Assembly: GCA_964578885.1 (NCBI GenBank)
Contig: CAZOEO010000007.1
Span: 62,001 to 126,000, forward strand
DNA length: 64,000 nucleotides
Source: CAZRHR01 sp964578885
Lineage (GTDB): Bacteria; Bacteroidota; Bacteroidia; CAIKAF01
Reading direction: 5' to 3'
The notes under the pieces were generated by a model. That model did no database searches, had not been told where the DNA came from, and saw only the letters and a program-made list of their open reading frames with translations. This document shows positions 16,655-25,399 of this stretch, one piece after another (position 1 is the first letter of the stretch; the number at the start of each line of letters is the position of its first letter). The position numbers and the translations under genes were made by a program.

Positions 16655-16920
16655 ATATCCTTCGATTTAGCGGATATTAAAAATGAAGCCTGTAAAATAA
16701 TAGTATGCTAAAACAAATAGAATGTTCTAAAGTGAAAGACAAATATTTAAGAACTAGACCATAAGTAAAATTTTAAAACCAATCTATGATTGAAAAAATT
16801 ACGGTATCTACTTAATAATGTAATCAATAGCACAAATAAAAGCCCGCTATGGTTTGGAATAAAAAACAAAACGTTTATAAAATAAATGTCTAACTTTACC
16901 CCCTAAAGAAAATTAAGTTT
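16655..16920. other. AT-rich divergent intergenic region
   Basis: About 266 bp between the divergent marC-like and 16,921 genes. No ORF, tRNA or stable hairpin was recognised. A TAACTTTA element (16891-16898, one mismatch to TAnnTTTG) about 22 nt before the plus-strand ATG is the most likely promoter for that gene. Confidence 0.5.
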
Positions 16921-17511
16921 ATGCGTGTTTTGTTTTTTGCCATTGCCTTATGGACTACAGCGGCCATTCATGGTCAGGAAAGACCAGATTTAGCTTCAGC
17001 TGCGGTGCGGCAGGCAGGCCCTAAAGCCAAATCAATTTCCATTACAAGAAATGGTAAACCAGTTACCCAGTTGTTAAGAGATGGAAATTACTGGAAACTA
17101 GCCAACGGCGCAGGATGGCTGGATACAACAGATTGGGCGGGATGGCCCGGTGCAGATCCACTCATTGTGGAAACGGCAAGATTAGAAGGTGTTTCCGGAG
17201 ACGATAGACTTTATGTGTATCGCACCCCAATGAAACAACGCTCACAGAAAATATATTTTGACGCCAATGGAAGGGTACATAGAATTGTATGGGTCAATAT
17301 ACAAGACCGCTCCTCGGTTTCACTGGCAGACCCACAAAACCAGGAAGCCCAATTTGCAGAATTTTACTGGAGTGGCAACGTATTGGCTCGATTCACAAAC
17401 GATGATCAAAAAATTGAATGGAATTTCAAATACGACCGGAACTTCCGTTTAATTCAAGTATTTGGAACAGAGGAAGGTAAAAAAGTCACCTACAGATTTA
17501 CTTATAAATAA
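16921..17511 (+). CDS. Exported protein of unknown function
   Basis: 196 aa. The N-terminal FFAIALWTTAAIHGQE is a signal peptide with likely cleavage after HGQ. The mature part has many aromatic and charged residues in a beta-rich pattern (YWKLANGAGWLDTTDW, KIYFDANGRVHRIVW, IEWNFKYDRNFRLIQVFG), somewhat like the strand repeats of wall-associated YD-type proteins, but no family was recognised. It is flanked by its own probable promoter and a good terminator, so it is monocistronic. Likely periplasmic or secreted. Confidence 0.7.
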   Translation: MRVLFFAIALWTTAAIHGQERPDLASAAVRQAGPKAKSISITRNGKPVTQLLRDGNYWKLANGAGWLDTTDWAGWPGADPLIVETARLEGVSGDDRLYVYRTPMKQRSQKIYFDANGRVHRIVWVNIQDRSSVSLADPQNQEAQFAEFYWSGNVLARFTNDDQKIEWNFKYDRNFRLIQVFGTEEGKKVTYRFTYK

Positions 17512-17530
17512 TCTTCCCATAATATTCAAG

Positions 17531-17561
17531 AACCGTTTGGCTTGCCAGACGGTTTTTTTTT
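17531..17561 (+). terminator. Terminator of the 16,921 gene
   Basis: Stem AACCGTTTGGC / GCCAGACGGTT (11 bp, one G-U pair) with a 2-nt loop and a run of nine T. Confidence 0.85.
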
Positions 17562-17637
17562 GCAAAAAAATGAACTAAAATAATACCATGAATAAGGGAA
17601 AAAGGGAAAAACTTACCTTGAAAAAATAAACAACATC

Positions 17638-18075
17638 ATGAAAACAAAAGAGGAAACCATAGCAGCACTTATCAAAAGATATCAAATGCAACAACACCCG
17701 GAGGGAGGATGGTATGCTGAAACATATCGGCATTCAAAAGCCTATGATTTCCCCGGTTTTGAAGGATCAAGAAACATTTCAACAAGCATTCTATTCCTCT
17801 TACCAGAAGGCCAAAAATCTGCCTTACACAGAATTAAAAGCGATGAAATTTGGTATTATCATGCAGGCGGAACGTTGCACATCATCACACTTGATGAAAA
17901 TGGCATGGAACAGAGACATCCATTAGGCTCAAACATAGAAAAGGGTGATAATTTTCAATTAACCGTAAAAGCAGGAACCTGGTTTGGCGCAGAACCGACC
18001 GAAGGATCAGGATATTGTTTAGTCGGTTGCTCTGTATCGCCAGGATTCGATTTCCGGGATTTCGAACTTATGTAA
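17638..18075 (+). CDS. Cupin family protein (DUF985)
   Basis: 145 aa cytosolic protein. QHPEGGWYAETYR at the N-terminus, STSILFLLPEGQKSALHRIKSDEIWYYHAG in two pieces (STSILFLLPEGQ, then SALHRIKSDEIWYYHAG) and GTWFGAEPTEGSGYCLVGCSVSPGF at the end are the marks of the Cupin_5/DUF985 family. It is a single cupin barrel; His and Glu in the HRIKSDE segment are candidate metal ligands. The substrate is unknown. It ends 9 nt before a bidirectional terminator shared with gldN. Confidence 0.88.
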   Translation: MKTKEETIAALIKRYQMQQHPEGGWYAETYRHSKAYDFPGFEGSRNISTSILFLLPEGQKSALHRIKSDEIWYYHAGGTLHIITLDENGMEQRHPLGSNIEKGDNFQLTVKAGTWFGAEPTEGSGYCLVGCSVSPGFDFRDFELM

Positions 18076-18084
18076 AAGACATAA

Positions 18085-18116
18085 AAAAAGGTTGGCCTGA
18101 AAAAGCCAACCTTTTT
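18085..18116. terminator. Bidirectional terminator between the cupin gene and gldN
   Basis: A 12-bp perfect stem (AAAAAGGTTGGC / GCCAACCTTTTT) with an 8-nt loop lies between the convergent stops at 18075 and 18136. Confidence 0.9.
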
Positions 18117-18135
18117 AAGAAATGAGATATAAATT

Positions 18136-19011
18136 CTATTGCTCCCAGAGGTCATGCTCATAGGTGAAAATCTCACCTTTGATGCGCTCACCTTCAAGTA
18201 AAGCAGGAATACCCTTTGTATATTCCTCAATCCGACGATCGTAAACGTTATCAAACTTCAACACTTTGGAAGAGAAAACACGTTTCTCAAACAAGTCGTC
18301 GAAACTCAGACGTTGTGCATAGTTTTGTGGATTATACACCTCGTTGACAGCGAATACAGGGCGGAAGTTGGGGAAGTAAATCCAGTACATGGCCGTATTG
18401 TATTTGAATTCACCTGTAGAACGGTCAAAAACACCTCTCTGAGGACAAATACCAAGAATACGAACGGTCATTACAGAACGCTGTTTTTCAAGAATCCAGT
18501 CTTCCTTAATCTGGAAACGCTTTACGGTAGTAGGGTCGAATGGCTCATCTACTACTTTCTGCACCAAATTGTATGGGGGATCTGGTTCAGGAACCCATTG
18601 CGTATCTCTGAAGGCACCAATTGAAGCCACATCATTGCTGGACATTTGGACCAGGAAATCGTCCGTTTTGGGATCGTAGGCGAAATACTTATCACTTTCA
18701 GTTGTCAAAGCATTAATAACCACAGTAATAAAATTCTTACGACCATTGGTTGGGCGATCCGGATAATAGAAAGGATGGTTAATCTTTTCCCTCATATCCA
18801 CTTCCCTGATCACCCTACGTTCCCACATCACATCGGATTGGCGCATGTAGGGATATGGAACCAAACGACGATCCGGTTCACGATCTACATCGTACGCACG
18901 ATCTCTCGGAGTCGGAGTAAGTGTAGTACCACCCCCGGCACCAGTCGCTTGTGCTGAAACGGTACAGACCGCAACACCAAAAGCCAACAAAAGAATGTGA
19001 TGCAACTTCAT
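18136..19011 (-). CDS. gldN: Type IX secretion system ring component GldN
   Basis: 291 aa with a signal peptide (LLLAFGVAVCTVSAQ). GldN/PorN is a periplasmic protein that forms, with the lipoprotein GldK/PorK, the ring under the outer membrane that is linked to the GldLM motor. Characteristic segments are MWERRVIREVDMREKINHPFYYP in two halves (MWERRVIREVDMRE, KINHPFYYP), VINALTTESDKYFAYDP, and FQIKEDWILEKQRSVMTVRI followed by LGICPQ. The length fits the family. It is the last gene of the porP-gldKLMN run, 9 nt after gldM, and is followed by a terminator. Confidence 0.95.
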   Translation of the reverse strand: MKLHHILLLAFGVAVCTVSAQATGAGGGTTLTPTPRDRAYDVDREPDRRLVPYPYMRQSDVMWERRVIREVDMREKINHPFYYPDRPTNGRKNFITVVINALTTESDKYFAYDPKTDDFLVQMSSNDVASIGAFRDTQWVPEPDPPYNLVQKVVDEPFDPTTVKRFQIKEDWILEKQRSVMTVRILGICPQRGVFDRSTGEFKYNTAMYWIYFPNFRPVFAVNEVYNPQNYAQRLSFDDLFEKRVFSSKVLKFDNVYDRRIEEYTKGIPALLEGERIKGEIFTYEHDLWEQ

Positions 19012-19020
19012 AGTATAGAA

Positions 19021-20682
19021 TTATTGGATAGAGAACGATGCGTCTAATTTCCGACGGGTTTGATCAGGCATCAACACCTGCACTTCGGAAAAGAACACTT
19101 TTTGTCCACGCTTCAGACCGCGTACATCGGATGCCACGCCACCTGGAAGAGTATTACCGGTACAATCCGTTTCGGTATAGCTTCCCCCGCGAGGATATGC
19201 AATTTTAAACTTCTCTACTTTAGCAAATACATTAAAGTCGAAGTTTTCCATAGCAGGAATCAGGGGAGACTGAGAAGCTAAGCTTCCAGAAATACCACTA
19301 CCGGCTCTAATGTTACCCCATTTAAGCACTGGATCAGGAATAGCTTTTACTCTAAATACATGCGAGCCCATGCTAATGGAGCGTCCATCATCCGTTTTTA
19401 CGGAAACATTTACTTTAGCTTCACCAGTTCCGGAAGCGGAAACAATATAGTTTCCAGGACCTTGACCTGCACGAATGCTGATAGGTCCAGCGCCGGTTAC
19501 AGACACTTGATTAGGTGCGAAACCAGGAACGGAAACAGAAATTGGATTATCCAAACCACGATAGAACACGTTCATGTTGGTTGCAGCGACAGAAGCTGAC
19601 GGAGGAGAAACGTTATACTTAGTTGAGAAAGGATAAGAAATCTCTTCATCTGTACCAGGCTTTTTCACCTTAATTACACCAGCAAAAGTACGCTCTCCTA
19701 CTCCAGATGTTCCGATAGTTACACGACCCATCCCTTTTACAATGTTGTTTGTATCCAGGATTTGTCCACCAGCTACTTGCATGGAAGTTGTATCCACCGC
19801 ACTACCATAAATAATAGTAGGTTTCACGGAAGTGTTGTAAGCTGCTAGAAACACATCAGCTTCAAAAGGACTACCACCTACCACGAAGGTAGATTTAGGT
19901 ACTACACGGGCTTCCACTGCGTCAAACTTAAAAGCTTGGGCAGAAATAGATTCCCAGATATAACCTAATGCAGCAGCCTCAAGACCACGGATGGCGTTTT
20001 CCCACTTTGCCAATTCAAGAAGAGCAGCGGCCAGAGGAAGATGGTAAAAGTACCGCATTTCCCAGGTGCGCAAGTTAAATTTCTTGGCTTGGTCTGAATT
20101 TGGATCAGGATCAGCAAGGTCAAGAATATCTAGGTTTTTGATAGCAGATGAATCAGTGCCAAAAGTCTTACCTCCGGCGCCTTCAATGCTTGCCACATAA
20201 TCCTTGAAAGCTTGCAACTTCTTTCTTAACTCGCCAGCTTTACCAGCATTTCCCGGAGCTTCAGCAGTTCCAAAAAATGTAGTAGGCATGTCATAATCAT
20301 CCTTTTTGTTAACCAAATAAGGATCATTGATAGAAGCAGCAGCGGCCGTTTCATCAACACCATCGACAGTTTTTAACAAATCGATTTTTATCTGATGAAT
20401 AAACGTAACCACCTCTTTCACCTGTTCCTCAAGACCCATTGCTTTCGCACGAGCCAATTTGTACTTAGGGTCTTTGGGATTCAGCATTTCCTGATTCGCC
20501 AGTTCCTGATAGGTACCGCTGTTTTTAGAAATCAGCACATTATTTTGCTGATTCAGTGAGATGTTTGCCTTCACGAAGGCATCTAGTACCTCGGAAGACA
20601 CGTTGATGGCAAGAAGAGCTGTTAACACGAGGTACATCATGTTAATCATCTTCTGCCTAGGACTCGCATTACCGCCCGCCAT
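19021..20682 (-). CDS. gldM: Type IX secretion / gliding motor component GldM
   Basis: 553 aa. N-terminal MAGGNASPRQKMINMMYLV leads into one inner-membrane helix (MYLVLTALLAINVS), followed by a long periplasmic part: a helical bundle (to about residue 220) and beta-domains ending in DQTRRKLDASFSI. GldM with GldL forms the proton-driven motor that powers T9SS and gliding; its periplasmic arm reaches the GldK/GldN ring. The size is near the usual 510-530 aa, slightly longer. It lies 40 nt after gldL and 9 nt before gldN. Confidence 0.95.
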   Translation of the reverse strand: MAGGNASPRQKMINMMYLVLTALLAINVSSEVLDAFVKANISLNQQNNVLISKNSGTYQELANQEMLNPKDPKYKLARAKAMGLEEQVKEVVTFIHQIKIDLLKTVDGVDETAAAASINDPYLVNKKDDYDMPTTFFGTAEAPGNAGKAGELRKKLQAFKDYVASIEGAGGKTFGTDSSAIKNLDILDLADPDPNSDQAKKFNLRTWEMRYFYHLPLAAALLELAKWENAIRGLEAAALGYIWESISAQAFKFDAVEARVVPKSTFVVGGSPFEADVFLAAYNTSVKPTIIYGSAVDTTSMQVAGGQILDTNNIVKGMGRVTIGTSGVGERTFAGVIKVKKPGTDEEISYPFSTKYNVSPPSASVAATNMNVFYRGLDNPISVSVPGFAPNQVSVTGAGPISIRAGQGPGNYIVSASGTGEAKVNVSVKTDDGRSISMGSHVFRVKAIPDPVLKWGNIRAGSGISGSLASQSPLIPAMENFDFNVFAKVEKFKIAYPRGGSYTETDCTGNTLPGGVASDVRGLKRGQKVFFSEVQVLMPDQTRRKLDASFSIQ

Positions 20683-20722
20683 TCTTTCTAATTTATCAGG
20701 TTAAGAATCAGAGAAGGGGGAA

Positions 20723-21529
20723 TTATCCGCGGTTGTAATTCATGGCAGACAACATGTTGCCATATACTGTGTTCAACGCATGAAGGTTATTACCCAAAGT
20801 ATGAATTTCTTCTTTGTATCTGCGGGTATCTTCAACTGATGCATTCAGGTTGTTCAAAAGTTCAGCGATGTTGCTATATACCTGACCGCTGGACTCCATG
20901 TAATCTTTAGAACCCTGAATTTGCAATTCATAAACACTGTTCAATACAGACAGATTCTTAGAGACGCGTTGCAGTTGTTCACCATAAGAAGCACCATCTT
21001 CTACAGACAGGCCGGTAAGAGATTCAGCTGCACGAACATAAGAATCAGAAAGCTGATCTACTGTAGTAGCTGCTTTTTTCACGTTGTTGATGTACTCGGA
21101 AGTTGCAGCACCTGCATCTGCCATGTCACCAAGACGATTGGTAGATTCAGATAACTTGCGCATTCCAGCACCAAGAGATTCTATCAATTCTGGACCAATT
21201 TTAGCGTCTTCCAGCAATCGATCTAATTCTTGTGAAACAGAATCCTTAGCAGCGATGGCAGTAGTTGCTTTAGAATGACCATGGTCACCTTCACCAGGTA
21301 ATCCAGCTAATTCGGGATAGACCAGGGTCCAGTCCAATTCTTCGTGAGGCGGTTCAAAAGCCGAGATGGCAAAAATCATGGCTTCTACTGTAAGACCAGT
21401 TACAATCATGACAGAGGCGCCTGGCCAGTGCATAATTTTGAACATGGCTCCGAGAATTACGACAGCCGCTCCGAACCCGTATACAAAGTTCATTACGACT
21501 TTCCCTTTACGTGTGTGCAGGAATTTCAT
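20723..21529 (-). CDS. gldL: Type IX secretion / gliding motor component GldL
   Basis: 268 aa. Two N-terminal membrane helices (VMNFVYGFGAAVVILGAMFK and SVMIVTGLTVEAMIFAISAF), separated by the short IMHWPGA turn, are the GldL signature. A Glu in the second helix (EAMIF) is the proton-path residue reported for the family. The long C-terminal part is cytoplasmic, predicted coiled-coil (LSESTNRLGDMAD, LSVLNSVYELQIQG, LHALNTVYGNMLS). It associates with GldM in the inner membrane. A 94-nt gap separates it from gldK, longer than the other junctions. Confidence 0.94.
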   Translation of the reverse strand: MKFLHTRKGKVVMNFVYGFGAAVVILGAMFKIMHWPGASVMIVTGLTVEAMIFAISAFEPPHEELDWTLVYPELAGLPGEGDHGHSKATTAIAAKDSVSQELDRLLEDAKIGPELIESLGAGMRKLSESTNRLGDMADAGAATSEYINNVKKAATTVDQLSDSYVRAAESLTGLSVEDGASYGEQLQRVSKNLSVLNSVYELQIQGSKDYMESSGQVYSNIAELLNNLNASVEDTRRYKEEIHTLGNNLHALNTVYGNMLSAMNYNRG

Positions 21530-21623
21530 CTTGCTTGCGTGTTTTTTGATTTAGGTAAATGGAATAAGGAATAGACAGGAAAAGAACGAAAAATGAGGTT
21601 GGTATATTGTGAATGGTTTGAAT

Positions 21624-22931
21624 TTATTCAAAATCTTCTTTAGCGCGACCCATAAAGGTTTGTACGCAACGGAAACCGATATAACTTTTGGCGGTATCCT
21701 CATATTCGTACAAGCGAGCACCAACTTGAAGATAATATCCAACATCTTTCCATGAGCCACCACGAATCACCTTACGTTTGTAGGTTGGGCGGTCAGACTT
21801 TTTGGACCGATAACGTAAATCAGGGTTCAAATCGTGCATCCAGTTGATACCAGACTCATCGAAAGCTCCCGCAGTCCACTCAGAAACGTTACCTGCCATG
21901 CAATACAAACCATATTCATTCGGATTGTATGCATCTACCGGAACCGTGTGGAAACCACCATCATCGATATAGTTACCACGCATCGGCTTAAAGTTTCCAA
22001 GAAAACATCCCTTAGAGTTACGAATATATGGTCCGCCCCATGGATAAGGAGAGAGATGTAAGCCACCACGTGCAGCCCATTCCCATTCAGATTCAGTAGG
22101 CAAACGGAAATCATGAACAGGGAATTCTCCCATACGGGTGAGGAAATTATTCATGTATTCGGTTCTCCAATGACAAAATGCATTGGCTTGTTTCCAGTTT
22201 ACACCTACCACAGGATAATTATCATAAGCCGGATGCCAGAAATACATCTTGGTCATGGGCTCATTATAGGAGTAGGTGAAGTCTGCAATCCAAACGAGGG
22301 TATCCGGATAGATACGCACCGCTTCCTTCATAATAAACTTGGAACGGTCCGGCATGACCGCGGTCATGTCATCTACATCTCGGCGATACTTATATTTTGC
22401 GGCCTCATCCAAATCAATCCACCAATAGGTATATACCAATTTGTGAACATTGATTTCACGACGACGATAGAAACGTTGGTTTTCCGGATAATATAGTTCC
22501 TCCAAAGCCTCTCTATATTCTCCATCGTCCCATGGAATGCGTGGACGCCAGTTGAGTAATGGCGGATCAATATCTTCTCCGTATTCATTTTCAGTAATAT
22601 GAAAATCTTCGTCGTTATCGGCGATGATTCTGCGGGCGAGGGAATCTCGCACGTAATAAACAAACTGTCGATATTCGTTGTTGGAGATTTCCGTTTGGTC
22701 CATGTAAAAAGCCTGCACAGACACCGTTTTAGACGGTTGGTGCATAGCGGCTGGTACATCTTGATCGGAATCCCCCATGTTGTAGCTACCCATAGGGATA
22801 TACACCATACCAAAGGGGTCGGCTTGGTACCATTTAGGGCGACCTTGCACCCCAATGAGCTGACCGTTTTCACCTCCGGCGCAGCTGTAAAGCAGTGCAG
22901 GGAGGCTTCCCAGTATCATGAGTTTTTTCAT
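21624..22931 (-). CDS. gldK: Type IX secretion lipoprotein GldK
   Basis: 435 aa from the ATG giving MKKLMILGSLPALLYSC, a lipoprotein signal with lipobox LLYSC; a longer in-frame start was rejected because it puts eleven non-hydrophobic residues ahead of the signal. The rest is a formylglycine-generating-enzyme-like (SUMF1) fold: YIPMGSYNMGDSDQD, MDQTEISNNEYRQFVYYVRD, FRLPTESEWEWAARGG, CMAGNVSEWTAGAF and KVIRGGSWKD. In GldK/PorK the fold is structural, forming the periplasmic ring with GldN. A TATCTTTG element 67 nt upstream may start transcription of gldKLMN separately from porP. Confidence 0.95.
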   Translation of the reverse strand: MKKLMILGSLPALLYSCAGGENGQLIGVQGRPKWYQADPFGMVYIPMGSYNMGDSDQDVPAAMHQPSKTVSVQAFYMDQTEISNNEYRQFVYYVRDSLARRIIADNDEDFHITENEYGEDIDPPLLNWRPRIPWDDGEYREALEELYYPENQRFYRRREINVHKLVYTYWWIDLDEAAKYKYRRDVDDMTAVMPDRSKFIMKEAVRIYPDTLVWIADFTYSYNEPMTKMYFWHPAYDNYPVVGVNWKQANAFCHWRTEYMNNFLTRMGEFPVHDFRLPTESEWEWAARGGLHLSPYPWGGPYIRNSKGCFLGNFKPMRGNYIDDGGFHTVPVDAYNPNEYGLYCMAGNVSEWTAGAFDESGINWMHDLNPDLRYRSKKSDRPTYKRKVIRGGSWKDVGYYLQVGARLYEYEDTAKSYIGFRCVQTFMGRAKEDFE

Positions 22932-22998
22932 GGGAAGAGGATTTGTGATACGTGCGTTTAACATCTTAAACGATGGTAACTGCGGTTTTATTATCCAC

Positions 22999-23006
22999 CA
23001 AAGATA
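22999..23006 (-). promoter_or_regulatory. Predicted -7 element upstream of gldK
   Basis: The minus strand reads TATCTTTG just after the porP stop codon, with a TTG about 22 nt further upstream. It would give a leader of about 60 nt and uncouple gldKLMN from porP. Confidence 0.45.
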
Positions 23007-23027
23007 TATAAGAATTGATAACTTGCA

Positions 23028-24023
23028 TCAAGGCATCAAATTTCTTAGGGTCTGTGGGTGACGTACAGACTGAACAGGTATAAGTGGTCTTGGCTTGCTA
23101 AGCGGCAAACAATAACGAATCACAATCTCGTGAGAACCGCTATTGTAAGAGCTTAATCGGCTCAAATTAATGTCGTAAGAGTATCCGATTTGAATGGGCG
23201 GAAGTACTGGCTTAATCGCCTGTAAGTTTAACCCAGCATTAATGGCCAGGGCATCTTCGAAACGGTAAGTAAGACCGGCCCAGTAGTTATCTTTATAAAT
23301 GGCATTCGCATTTAAATCAACCTGTGCAGTGGCGAAATCTGTTTTAATGAGGACGTTCGGATTAATCGCCCAGTCGCCGTTAAACAAATCACCAAAAGTA
23401 TAACCTCCCATAAAGAACATATGCCTTGCTTGGGTAATGTTAATATCTGCATAACGCATTCCGGCAAGGTGAAGAGCAGAAACGCCGGCGTACCAGCTAT
23501 TGGTTGTTCCTTCAGGCGAGTAGTAATAGAGACCGACGCCTCCTTCAAATGCGATGTTATTGCGGCCATTCAGGGCTTGTACAGAAGCTTCAGGTACGCC
23601 GGAAGGATAGACCCATTGCGCACCATCAATCCCTTTAGAAGTGGCACCCAAGTCTAAACCTGCGCGCAAATAACCCGGGCCAATGGGCTGCTTAGAGCGC
23701 CAGTTAACGGCTAAGCGGAAAGAATAATTTTTTTCAAACCCGATAAAATCACCATAACCAGTAAAGCCAACACCAAAGTATTGACCAAACAATAGAGGCA
23801 ACTGCGCATCAGCAGAAAACAAAAAACTTGTGGGTGAGCCTTGCAAACCAGTCCACTGTGAACGGTACAAACCCGTAACACACAATAAATCCTTTGTTCC
23901 AGCATACGCAGGATTCATAATCAGTTTATTATAAAAAAACTGGGTGAACTGTGGATCCTGCTGTGCATTAGCTGCTGGTAACAGCGAAAGGGTTGTCAGG
24001 GCGGTAAGTAGTACTTTCTTCAT
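23028..24023 (-). CDS. porP: PorP/SprF family type IX secretion outer-membrane protein
   Basis: 331 aa. Signal peptide (LLTALTTLSLLPAANAQ) then QDPQFTQFFYNKLIMNPAYAG, the PorP/SprF opening. The remainder alternates short amphipathic strands ending mostly in aromatic residues, as in outer-membrane barrels, with the family segments FSADAQLPLLFGQYFGVGFTG and IQIGYSYDINLSRLSSYNSGSHEI in pieces. PorP/SprF proteins work with the T9SS, some in exporting specific cargo such as SprB. It lies directly upstream of gldK, the same order as porP-porK-porL-porM-porN of Porphyromonas. Confidence 0.93.
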   Translation of the reverse strand: MKKVLLTALTTLSLLPAANAQQDPQFTQFFYNKLIMNPAYAGTKDLLCVTGLYRSQWTGLQGSPTSFLFSADAQLPLLFGQYFGVGFTGYGDFIGFEKNYSFRLAVNWRSKQPIGPGYLRAGLDLGATSKGIDGAQWVYPSGVPEASVQALNGRNNIAFEGGVGLYYYSPEGTTNSWYAGVSALHLAGMRYADINITQARHMFFMGGYTFGDLFNGDWAINPNVLIKTDFATAQVDLNANAIYKDNYWAGLTYRFEDALAINAGLNLQAIKPVLPPIQIGYSYDINLSRLSSYNSGSHEIVIRYCLPLSKPRPLIPVQSVRHPQTLRNLMP

Positions 24024-24125
24024 ACCAGGTTTGGAACGGTTTAGTCTATGTAGAACACGTCTTAAAGTGTAAATATATGCAAAAATCTCAACGACTTATG
24101 CAAAATTTTAAAAGTTATTTCACTG

Positions 24126-24154
24126 AAAGAAAAAACAAAACACTGATTTTCAGT
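24126..24154 (-). terminator. Weak terminator after the arginase-fold gene
   Basis: On the minus strand a short hairpin ACTGA-AAA-TCAGT is followed by GTTTTGTTTTTTC. It is 15 nt past the stop at 24170. The stem is only 5 bp, so it is tentative. Confidence 0.4.
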
Positions 24155-24169
24155 TACGTAAATTAATGT

Positions 24170-25366
24170 TTAATCATTTAGTTGATGAAAACGGCGAAGC
24201 CAACGCTCGGGAATCTCGCCACTGGCAGCAAATTCATAGTCCGAAAGGGCGCACGGAACCAAGTATTCCTGCTGTCCAAACTTATCGGAAGCTTTGCCTT
24301 GAATGGGAACAGCCATCCACCATTTCTCTGAAATTTTATTTTTATAGAACACGATTTGATCCGGAAAACCGGTCAATGCCACAGTAAATTCAAGATAATT
24401 GGCATGTCTGACGTCCAGATTCTCTTCTTTACGATTGTAAAATCCTTCAATCAGATGCCAAACCACCTGCGCCGCCAAATGATGATCGGTCCAGTTTAAA
24501 TCCCCACCGGGTCGAATCCCGAATACACCAAATGAACTCAGTTTTTGACTTAACCCTGCATACCGTGCCAATCGGCAAATCTCATCGGATTGTAAGCCAT
24601 TTGGCGTTGCACTTAATGCATGGGGCGCATCGGCGTATTTCACGGCACCCATATTGATGGTAAATGCGTGCGCATCACGAATAACAGGTTCAGCATCTTC
24701 CATTTGCCTGCGCACCTCTCCCAGTCTAATGAGATCAAAGTGAAATTCTTTGAATAAACGCACCAAGTCCGGTGGACTGAAGTAGGACTGGTAAGCCAAG
24801 TTGGCATAATGAAAAAGGAAGCTGTCCTTTTCCGAAAGGATTCGGCCCAACATATTGCCGGGTCTAAGTTCCGGTGACATTTCCTGGAAATCCAAGGTGG
24901 CATTTACGTCACATACGTTACAGAACCGGCCGGATCGTGCATAAGCCAAATACATGGCATAGGCCATTTCATGACCTCCACCCAACACCACAGGCATCAT
25001 GTTGCGTTCTAAAATGGCTTGTAAAACGCGGGAAAGCACATTGCAATTTTCTTCTAAACTGGTTCTTAAGCCAAAATTGCCCAAATCCAGAATTCTAACC
25101 TGGTAATTGCCACGGCAAAGTTTATACAACCAATATCGAATATGATTGGGTGTGTCGTGAAGTGGCGCGCTTAAATCGCTACTATCATAACCGGCACCCA
25201 AAATAACAAGGTCTGCATGCAGTTCGTCCAAATCAGGAAAATCTCCTTTTCCGGTGAAGAAACGAATGTTGGCACCCAATTGGGTGTTGTTAAAATCTTC
25301 CGCATATGCGTGCCCACTTACCGGTTGAAAATATTCTTCCCAGGCATTCCAATGTTCAGCTTCCAT
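24170..25366 (-). CDS. Arginase-fold (formimidoylglutamase-like) protein with altered metal site
   Basis: 398 aa. The arginase/agmatinase/formimidoylglutamase fold shows in ADLVILGAGYDSS, MMPVVLGGGHEMAYAMYLAY (GGGHE at 129-133) and the late ATPNGLQSDEICRLARYAG. The two metal-binding motifs are not intact: the expected DAHxD is CDVNATLDF (152-160), with Asn in place of the His, and the expected SxDxDxxDP region is TINMGAVKYADAP (236-248), without the Asp pair. The protein is therefore probably not a normal Mn2+ ureohydrolase. Similar proteins are annotated formimidoylglutamase across Bacteroidota and, from memory, lie near topA and gliding genes. It lies 33 nt after topA and 146 nt before porP. 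Confidence 0.8.
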   Translation of the reverse strand: MEAEHWNAWEEYFQPVSGHAYAEDFNNTQLGANIRFFTGKGDFPDLDELHADLVILGAGYDSSDLSAPLHDTPNHIRYWLYKLCRGNYQVRILDLGNFGLRTSLEENCNVLSRVLQAILERNMMPVVLGGGHEMAYAMYLAYARSGRFCNVCDVNATLDFQEMSPELRPGNMLGRILSEKDSFLFHYANLAYQSYFSPPDLVRLFKEFHFDLIRLGEVRRQMEDAEPVIRDAHAFTINMGAVKYADAPHALSATPNGLQSDEICRLARYAGLSQKLSSFGVFGIRPGGDLNWTDHHLAAQVVWHLIEGFYNRKEENLDVRHANYLEFTVALTGFPDQIVFYKNKISEKWWMAVPIQGKASDKFGQQEYLVPCALSDYEFAASGEIPERWLRRFHQLND

Positions 25367-25399
25367 GAGGAACGTTGTTTAAATCTTAGTGTATAGGGG

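Noticed and set aside
24170..25366. Functional formimidoylglutamase for histidine degradation
   Set aside because: Metal motifs are altered and no hutH, hutU or hutI lies nearby.
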